Source of the DNA: Talpa occidentalis
Lineage: Eukaryota > Chordata > Mammalia > Eulipotyphla > Talpidae
DNA length: 64,000 bases
Reading direction: 5' to 3'
NCBI RefSeq assembly: GCF_014898055.3
Contig: NW_023601433.1
Location: 42,837,876-42,901,875, forward strand
In this document: one piece after another, positions 56,593 to 64,000 of the stretch
Layout: every line of letters begins with the position of its first letter
Numbering within the stretch: the first letter of the stretch is position 1
Notes under the pieces: model-generated
The model's input: only the letters and a program-made list of their open reading frames with translations
What the model was told of the DNA's origin: nothing
Database searches by the model: none
Made by a program: the position numbers and the translations under genes

Positions 56593-58635
56593 AGTGCGTA
56601 GAATGGGTTGGGAGGAAAGAGGAGAAAGGGGAGAGAAGGGAAATTTTATGTTACACACACATGCACACACATGAATGAGCACTTTTTGTTACAATAGTTG
56701 TTTATAATCTACTTAATCCCATTTTAAATGGCTTTGGCATTAATTTTACTCTTGCAATCGGTTATACAGGTTTTAAACTGCTGTGTTTTTGCTATTGTGA
56801 CATATTATGGTCATATCTAAAATTCATTTCAGGTTAAATCAAAAATAAAACTCTCAATTATATTGTTGTGTCTATGGTAAAATATAATCTACTTTAAGGC
56901 AATTCCCTTTGTCATAAACTTTCTAGGAATGAAACTTGATAAAAAGCAGAGACTCACTGCATATGACAATAATTAAATTCTATACTCAACAAGTACCAAA
57001 GAATGATTGTGGGGGTAGGTAATTGAGAAGGGGAAAAAACAAACCCAACTTCAATCTGTCAGAAGATCATACTTAAGTTTGATACGCGTCATCTATTTTG
57101 AGATATGGGATTATATGGTATATTTGAGGGGAAAAAACCCCACACTCCGTTAAGTACCCAAGTAATGGAATATATTGTATTTTCAAAATAGAGCCTGGAA
57201 GTTCAAGATCACAGTGTCAGCAGGTTTGCTTTCTCCCAAGTCACTTTCTGGTTTGTAGTTGATACCTCCTGGGTGTCTTCTATGCATGCACATCCTCCGT
57301 GTCCAACCCTCCTCTTAGACAAGCACCACGCCTGCCTGGCGATCATTTAATCTTAATTACTTTCTTAAAAGCCCAAGCTCCAAATACAGTCACATTCTGA
57401 TACTGGAGGTAAGAAATTCAACATATGAATGGCGGGTGGGGGCCACATCAGCCTATCACAGATGGCCGTAAGAGGACTCAGGGACAAGGCCAGCTCGTCC
57501 ACCCCATGACAATAGCAGTAGAGTGTGCGGGCTCTGCTAATGGTGCGCACAGAGTCTGAGGGCAAGACCGAAAGCATCAGGAACCTGAATCCCAAAATGG
57601 GGCTCCTGCACAAATAGGCATTCCCCTTAGAGGGTACTTTTTAAAGTGGGCACAGTTTTTGGAAAAGAAACCAAGCATTCCCTCTGCCTTAGCTCCCTGT
57701 TGCCGAAAAACCAATGTGATGGAAAAAGCCTCCCCCACTGAGGACAGGGTGAGGGTGAATGAGCTCTCAGGGCACCAAGATGATTTATACTGTGGTTGGT
57801 GGCTGCAGAGATTGGGCTGATCCTGTTGATTGGTATGATCTGGAGGCTGGCATCGTTAAGGAGAGGTTTTGGTGATGACTTCAGAAAATAGAAAATTACT
57901 GTAAATAAGATGGCATTTAGCTGTTTTTAATTTATACAGCTCATTATATCATGGTCAAATGAAAACCTTGACGTTTGGGGCAGGAAGCATGTGGCGAGGG
58001 AGGCAGGGCGGTGGACTTCAGGCAGGACTGCTCGCCAAGGAGTCTGTCAGGAGTCTCAAAGAAAGGGAGGCCATGGAAGGCATCTTTACAAATCAACATT
58101 GGCTATTACCTCTTCCGCACAAAGTTTTCTATTCTATGGTCTCCCTACTCTGCTGGTGGGAAAAAAGACAGAAACAGAGGTAATGAGGATGGGAGCACGG
58201 ATACTTTAGGACATGGTGGGGTGGCAGGAAAATGAGGGGGCGGGTAGACAGACTCAAAAGCTGGGGATGAGTTCTAATTATACGAGGCCCGTGGTACCTG
58301 TTTTGGCGCTGAGGCCGTGAACCATGAATGTCAGATGAACACAAAGCCTTGACCTCTCCAAGACCAGGCTGCACCGTTAAGACAAAGTTCTAAACAGCTC
58401 TCTGGATGGTTCAGGAAAAGGTAAGGTGTTTTTCTGAGTTGCTGCATGACTAGCCTGAAAGAGCTGTCATCCAAAGATTGAAATGCAAAACAAAAATGTA
58501 GAGTATATTCAAGGTGAAAAAGGTTTGAACATGATGTGCACCTCTGGAATAAAATCCCACTGCTCAAATACCTTGAATTTAAAAGTGTGTAATAGAGGAA
58601 TAGTATGTGGAATGGTGCAATAGCTGTAAGAATGG
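56593..58635. other. Mostly unique DNA
   Basis: No gene is supported. A segment at about 57,200-57,470 with GAAGTTCAAGATCACAGTGT, AGGTTTGCTTTCTCCC and AAATACAGTCACATTCTGAT recalls a common old mammalian repeat whose family I cannot name with certainty. Frames at 57,959-58,374 show no domain. Confidence 0.4.
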
Positions 58636-58639
58636 ACTT

Positions 58640-58830
58640 GGGGGTCAGGTAACCTGGGTTTAAATCTAGGCTCTAGCACGTACTGGTTTGTGATGGTGGA
58701 AAAGTGAGGTAAGCTCTCTCTGCATAATGATTACACCTACCTCTCGGCAGTGTCCTGAGAAATACACACAAGGGCTGGGGACAATGACAGGCATGTGGGA
58801 CAAAGCGAGCTTGTTATCATGATTACTGGA
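58640..58830 (-). repeat. MIR SINE
   Basis: Reverse MIR landmarks are GTAACCTGGGTTTAAATCTA, TAGGCTCTAGCACGTACTGG, AGTGAGGTAAGCTCTCTCTG, ATGATTACACCTACCTCTCG and GACAATGACAGGCATGTGGG. It is diverged but complete over most of the element. Confidence 0.82.
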
Positions 58831-59437
58831 ACAAAGGTACCTTTGGAAATTTCACTGAGTTGATGGGGAGGGTGTTAGGGAGAGAGAAAATAAGAGGGAG
58901 AGAGAGAGACAGAAAGAGAGAGAGAGAGGTATGTATACCTATTAGGTAATGATGCCAGGCAAGGGAAGGGCAAACCAGTACCTAATGAAACATCGCTATA
59001 AAAACTATATAATATTAAAGTGTGGGCCAGTGGCTTAGTTGACAGACCACATATTCTTTTCCTTTCTAAATAGAACATGTTATATTTCCTTCTCTCTGAG
59101 ACTCTATGATCTTGAAAAATCTAGAAAACACTATTCTCTGCTTTGGCTCAGTCTCACCTTGACTACTGTTCCTGGCTTGATAATCAGCGAATAGGTCCTA
59201 GCCCCTTTGAGTGAGACCTCAGGTGAATCAAAACTTCTGGGAGTTTTGGGAGACTTAGGGAGATCCTCCAGTGCATATCTTGCAAGAATATTTGCAGATT
59301 TGAAAGAGATGGTTATTCATGACTCTGGAATGGGAGACTTGAAATGAACTAGAAAGTATATGAAAAAGGGAAGGAAGGGAGGAAGCGAGAGAAAGAAAAG
59401 AAGGGAAGTAGCATTTCCAAGGTTGCTGCTTACCTCT
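58831..59437. other. Unique DNA with purine-rich simple repeats
   Basis: An interrupted GA-rich tract lies at about 58,880-58,928 and a GGAA/GAAA-rich tract at 59,362-59,405. No gene is recognised. Confidence 0.5.
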
Positions 59438-59469
59438 TCCCTGGTGGTCTAGTGGTTAGGATTTGGCAG
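59438..59469 (+). tRNA. tRNA-Glu-like 5' fragment (pseudogene)
   Basis: Starting TCCCTGGTGGTCTAGTGGTT, the sequence equals the 5' end of mammalian tRNA-Glu through the D arm (canonical next bases AGGATTCGGC; here AGGATTTGGC, a single change). After that the similarity ends; no anticodon or T arm follows. It includes the pol III A box (TGGTCTAGTGG) but no B box, so it should not be a working tRNA gene. The SINE head in this window is different (TGGTGGTGCAGTGG), so this is not a piece of that SINE. Confidence 0.75.
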
Positions 59470-59523
59470 CCCCAAAGCTTGCTGCTTAAGAAGAAAAAGA
59501 GCAGTGAAGTGAGTCTTTTCATG

Positions 59524-59526
<3 letters not shown>

Positions 59527-59560
<34 letters not shown>
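59527..59560. repeat. (AT)n microsatellite
   Basis: A pure AT run of about 17 units. The Ile/Tyr-repeat frame on the minus strand is a product of it. Confidence 0.96.
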
Positions 59561-59563
<3 letters not shown>

Positions 59564-59949
59564 TATGAACATTTATAATAACCAGGATAAATTTAACATG
59601 CTGAAAAATATACACACCAGGATGTTAAATGCAGCAGGATACAGACTTTTAAACATGGTATAATTACAACAATGTTAAAACCAAATAAAAACCCTTGCAG
59701 GAAAAATGACTCGACAGAAATGTTTCTGACATTTCTGTGTAACAGCAGCCCTCAACTGAGAGGCATCAGCCTGGGCTATGCCTCAGGGGCCAAGATTGAT
59801 GGCCAATCCTGGCACAGCCATGTTTGTGTTTTAGGGAAAGAAGAAAGAATAAAATGTGGCAGTTTTGGAGATACGCAGGTGTGTTTTGAACCTGGTCAGC
59901 ACCATTCAGATACAGCAATGCTTACCTGCCCAGCTCTGGCATGAGGTGG
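59561..59949. other. Unique non-coding DNA
   Basis: A 90-residue frame at 59,672-59,944 has no domain that I know. There is no other signal of a gene. Confidence 0.4.
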
Positions 59950-60600
59950 TGCAGGGCAGATTGGATGTACTAAGGGGTTTTTTTTTGAATCCTGAGTTGG
60001 TTTTGAAAATGAACCAGGGCTGAACTCTCACTGACACCCATTAGGTTCAAATTTGCACCAGCACCAATTAAGCCTTGGAAATAGCTGGTTTGAAAAATGG
60101 ACCAATCAGATTTGAAAGGCAGGTAACCCTGAAGGGGGATGTAAACAGAGACTTAGCAGAGGCTTGACTCAGCTTTGTTGTTGTTGGAGAGAAGCTGCCT
60201 GGGGGAGAAGTGGTTGGAGAAGGCTGCTAGGGAGAAGAGCTTCTTGGGAGGGTTTTGGAAGTAGCCAGCTGGAGAGAAGAGGCTTGACTCCTTTTGGGAA
60301 GGCTTCTGTTGCTTTGAGAGTTGCCTGGAAGGTTTGACTTGGTTGAGAAGGTTTGACTCAGCTTGGAAGCTGGGCTATCTGGTGTAGGACAGCTAGCTGT
60401 AGTGGTCTTAGGAACATTTTCCTTTGCCCCAATTTCCCCTTTGCAAATAAATCCTGTTGTTTTTGCACCCTGAGACTGAATCATGTCTTGCAATTTTGAG
60501 CGCACAGGTGAAGAGCCCACAAACTGCAAAATCTTTCCACTTTCTCTAGCACTGGTTTTGGGGAGGTTGAGGGTGAGCTTCTTTTTATATAACAAAAAGA
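59950..60600 (+). mobile_element. Possible LTR of a different family
   Basis: The block has LTR-like architecture: a CCAAT box (GGACCAATCAG at about 60,098), repeated variants of GGAGAAG and GGTTTGACT in the middle, an AATAAA signal at 60,446 followed by GT-rich CCTGTTGTTTTTGCACCCTG. I found neither TG/CA ends nor a target duplication, so limits and even identity are uncertain. A minus-strand frame of 122 residues (60,227-60,595) shows no retroviral motif and is taken as chance. Confidence 0.4.
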
Positions 60601-60633
60601 ATTAAATGATTTATTTAAAAGCGATAACTAGTG

Positions 60634-60907
60634 GGGCCTCCCTGGTGGTGCAGCGGTTGAGCACTGGGTTGCAAAGCTGCCCGCAGCCTGTGCAGCGCCC
60701 TTTCGATCCCCAGCTGCCAGCGAGGGTCCCACATGGTGCGACAGACCTCTCCTGCCGCCCGCTGCTCCCCTCAGCAGTGTAGTTCTTCATCAGTCGGCCT
60801 GTTCTGTTCCCCGTTCTGGTTTTGGTGAATTCTCTCACCCTCCCGCGTTTCTGACTGTACCCAGTGCTTGTATAAATGAATAAATAAATCTTAAAAAAAA
60901 AAAAAAA
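60634..60907 (+). mobile_element. tRNA-derived SINE, 11-bp perfect TSD
   Basis: GATAACTAGTG flanks the element exactly (60,623-60,633 and 60,908-60,918). Head GGCCTCCCTGGTGGTGCAGC, B box near 60,703 (TTTCGATCCCC), and tail ATAAATGAATAAATAAATC with a 16-A run. The clean A run and perfect duplication suggest one of the youngest insertions in this window. Confidence 0.95.
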
Positions 60908-60959
60908 GATAACTAGTGGCACTGACTATCTCTTTCATCTGAAAAATCCATGCATCACT

Positions 60960-61930
60960 CCAGCAAGGGTGTCTCCACCATTCAACACCACCAAGGGGTC
61001 TGCCCTTACTTCTCATTCTTCTTGTTCCTTCTCATTTCTAGCTCCTAACGCATCACACCAAACCAAGGTCAATTGCTTCCTGGTGGAAGGTAAAATTGCT
61101 TTTACCTCCTACTACTAGCTTCCTGGCCTGTCCTTCCTTCAGAGAGCTACCAGGCTCAACTACCTAAAGAATTATCTCTTCCCACTTCCTCTCTTCCCTT
61201 ACCCCTCTACCTCCATAGTTCCTCTCATTTCCTCCCTGCCACTGCCTGGGTTCTAAGTCCAGCCTCTCCACCATCATCTCTCCCCTGCCTCTCTCCATTG
61301 CCCTCAGGATGAAGTACAAACTCCCACTGCTGGCAACAATTTCACAGCTTATCTTTCCCAATTCCCACCCTATGTTCCCTACCACCAGGCTTCAGGGCTT
61401 TCCAAGGCACTTTTTATACTTTACTGAAAGTATATGATTCTTATTGGTTGTGTGCCCCAAACTAGAGTGCTCTCTAAGGGCAAAGAGCACCTCTTAATCA
61501 TGCCTGTACCCCCAGACCTACCATAGTTCCTGGCACATGGGCAGTTCTCAACAAGTACTTGCTAACTCAATCTAACGCTCCTCACCAAAACCTTTGCAAT
61601 GGCTGCTCTCTGATCCCTGGCCTGCCTTTCAAGAATATCCAAAAGCCCGCTTGACCTTGCTTTTGCCACTTTATTTTCTATAGAACCCCCACTCCTTCCC
61701 ATGCATCCAAAGGACACTGTGCTGAGTATTCACTTTCTCCAAAGCATGCACATAGTTTATCCAACCCTTTCTCACCATGCCCAAAGCACCCTCCCATCTT
61801 CTGGTTTTCCAGTTTAGCCCTTTCTCTTTGAAGGCCCAGGTCCTCTCAAAGCCCACCAGCATGCTCACTCAGTGCCTGTCTTATCCTTCAATGCTTCTGA
61901 AATTTCTCACGTGCAGAGTCTCACTGCCCC
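60960..61930 (+). repeat. L2-like LINE stretch
   Basis: Ordered phrases: TGCCCTCAGGATGAAGTACA (61,299; as in GCCCTTAGGATAAAGTCCA), CACTTTTTATACTTTACTG, GCTCTCTAAGGGCAAAGAGC, CATAGTTCCTGGCACATGGG and CTCAACAAGTACTTGC near 61,545. These follow the L2 3' end. A second, partly overlapping L2-like piece follows at 61,590-61,930 (GACCTTGCTTTTGCCACTTT). Frames in this stretch are chance. Confidence 0.65.
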
Positions 61931-64000
61931 AATTCAACTTACGTAAGCCACGGTTTGCATTTGGATCCTCCAGTGCCTTGCCCACAGGAACCTCTCAATT
62001 CCAGCTGCTGACTGATGTAGGTCATGGGTCTGCATGGAAGTGACCGTGTTGGGTGTGCCAGTTTTGGTTACTGAGTTGTGGGTCTATTTCTCATACAGGC
62101 CAAGTCTTGAGGGAGGGCCCCTAAGAGGACAGACGTTAGGTCACCTTAAGCCCCCACTCCCTCCTGGCTGTCCTGCCTCTGAGTCCTGATTTCCTGTCAC
62201 AGGACACAGGATGGCCTCAGGTGACCAAAGGACCAGGGATAGGCCCATTAGAAGAAAGAACCCAAATCCTGAAGCAGCATCGTTGCCCTCAGAACTTCCT
62301 ACCACTTGTGTCTGAGAACTCCAGCGTTTGCTGAATCTGCAGGGAAACTCTTAATATTCAAAGAAAGAAAGCATTAGGAACAAGAAAATCATATTTGTTT
62401 TCCTTTTAATTATAAACTTCCAATAGCTTCCCTCTGAGTACTATCCAAGGCAGTAGCCTGGCATTCAAAACATTACAAATTTTTTATCCAAATCTGTTTT
62501 TCATTTATCAGATACAACCCAAAGCCACCCAGCCTGTACCTTTTACTCATTTAAAAAGAAATGGAAAATTCCTTACTATATGAATAAGTAATTTCATTAA
62601 CCCACTTGTGATTGTTGTACATTTTATCTTCTGTGTTCTTTGGGCTTACTAGTAAAGACATAGGTATCCTAATTTGCATCACAGGGGCTCCAGCTTGAGC
62701 CAGCCCCAAAGAATGCAGGGCACCTGGCAAGAAAAGGAACTTCCTCCATCTTCAAGAGCACAGACAACCTTTCCAACCTGACTCACGACTTTCCGATGTT
62801 TCTCCTCCCTCCATGGAGATGATATCAACCAAGGCACTTCCAGGCCTTGAAGACAGGACCTGCCATGTGGAGGTGGCTAGGTTGAGGACAGCTTAATAAG
62901 TCTTTTGTTTTAGTAAACTGAGGGCAGCTGGACTCAGAAGACCAGCAAGCAGTGGTATGAATGAGGGGATAAGACCCCCAGGTCTGGGCATTATGGAGGG
63001 CACTCTGCTCTCTCTCCTTGGTTTCCGACTGGGCCTATAATCATCCTCATTGTATGCAGATCAGGGCGGGTGCCTCACCTCCACCACCAGGATGTTACAA
63101 AACTGGGTCTTGGCCTCTGCTAGGTAGAAAGAGGCCTGGGATGGTGACTCATTGTAACTCACCTGAGAATCTGCAATTCTTCAGCTCTGGCCCAGACCGT
63201 CTCTCTTCCATGTGCCGAGCCTTCTCTGTGTCAGTCCAGACAACCTCAAACCAAAGGACTTACGAGAGTAACTTCAGTTGTTAAAACTAGGCAGTGGTGA
63301 GGATGAGCCTTTTCAGGACAGATTCTTCCTCTCCCACTGGGCTCTCTTTTCCCCCAGGTGCCAACTTTTACCTTCTTGAAATGTCCAAGCATTTTGTCAA
63401 CCCCTGGGAACAGCTTGTCCACCTAGTTTCTGCATTTGGAGCCGAGTGGCAGGAAACCAAGGGCACTAAAAGAAACAGCTACCTAATCTTCCTTCCCTGC
63501 ATGGAGACAGGCCATGTACATGTGTATGTGAATGTAAAGCGCATGCTCAGTTATTTATCATTGAAATTGATAAAAGCAGATGTGTGGCAGGAGGGAATGC
63601 ACTGCCTGGAATTCCATTCATCAGAGACACCTAATCTGGGGAAAAACCTCTCCTACTGACTCAGCTCATGCTTTTTTACATATTTCCAAAGATCTGGGAA
63701 TTGTATTTGGATTTCTGAAGAAAGGAGAAATGTTTTCCACTTAGAGTTAATCTCCCTGGTATCTTTCAGATTGGTGCTGTCGACCATGTTTAATGAAAGG
63801 AAAATCTGATGAACATTACAAAGCTCTTTTGTGCCATCCAGGTACTTCTGTGAAAGTAACCCCCATGATGGAGGCTTTGTCACCCATTTGTCAAGGGTCT
63901 ATAGTGTGCAGGGCAGAACAGAGATTAGACACATCACCTGTCCCATGGGCTGCAGTCTAAATGCCCTAGGTACTCCTAGAACATTTTCAATTCAATTTAC
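61931..64000. other. Mostly unique DNA, no gene supported
   Basis: A small L2-like trace (CTTCCAATAGCTTCCCTCTG, 62,418) is present. Frames at 63,018-63,284, 63,294-63,659 and 63,653-63,883 have no domain that I recognise. If the window lies in an intron, an exon could still be hidden here, but nothing marks one. Confidence 0.45.

Noticed and set aside
60634..60907. SINE as a functional tRNA gene
   Set aside because: It has pol III A- and B-box-like sequence but no complete cloverleaf, and has a long unrelated body and A tail.
1..64000. CRISPR array, bacterial operon or phage content
   Set aside because: There are no regularly spaced direct repeats and no prokaryotic gene density. The repeat content is mammalian throughout.

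Overview
This is a stretch of placental-mammal nuclear DNA with no intact protein-coding gene that I can support. Every long reading frame is either inside a repeat or looks like chance. The repeat content (L1, L2, MIR, CR1/L3-like, a MER5-like DNA element) is mammalian. Eight copies of a tRNA-derived SINE of about 265 bp, with a head beginning GGGGCCTCCCTGGTGG and a tail ending ATAAATAAATCTT plus poly(A), resemble the Rhin-type SINEs I associate with horseshoe and leaf-nosed bats. A rhinolophoid bat is therefore my best guess for the host, at moderate confidence and from memory only. The window is probably an intron or an intergenic desert; nothing in it says which gene is nearest.

Layout. 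Positions 1-12,400 are relatively GC-rich, mostly unique non-coding sequence with a few motif-rich blocks (a perfect CArG box at 5,471, homeodomain-type palindromes near 6,530, a full CRE at 6,970) that could be regulatory. From 13.2 to 18.9 kb lies a cluster of LTR retrotransposon sequence. It holds three solo LTRs, one complete two-LTR element (15,342-17,413) with a non-coding interior, and the 3' part of a related LTR. All of this sits in old L2 DNA. From 19 to 34 kb there is unique DNA mixed with SINEs and old L2, MIR and L1 fragments. At 34.2-35.3 kb an L1 3' end and an RPL26 retrocopy sit side by side and share one target site. From 35 to 46.5 kb the sequence is AT-rich and dominated by old antisense L1, with a 7SK retropseudogene and a SINE inserted into it. 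From 46.7 to 50.9 kb is a second LTR cluster with five solo LTRs. From 51 to 64 kb there are MIRs, two young-looking L1 insertions, three SINEs, a tRNA-Glu-like 5' fragment, a possible LTR of another family, and a long L2 stretch.

How the parts relate. Target-site duplications (TSDs) readable from the sequence delimit most young elements to the base and give an order of events. L2 and MIR are oldest, then antisense L1, then the L1 tails and LTRs, then the SINEs. The LTR family makes 5-bp duplications, typical of class III (ERVL/MaLR-like) elements. Its one complete copy has no coding capacity, so its spread must have relied on proteins from another element. I found no coherent new gene system. 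The most informative content is the retroelement history.
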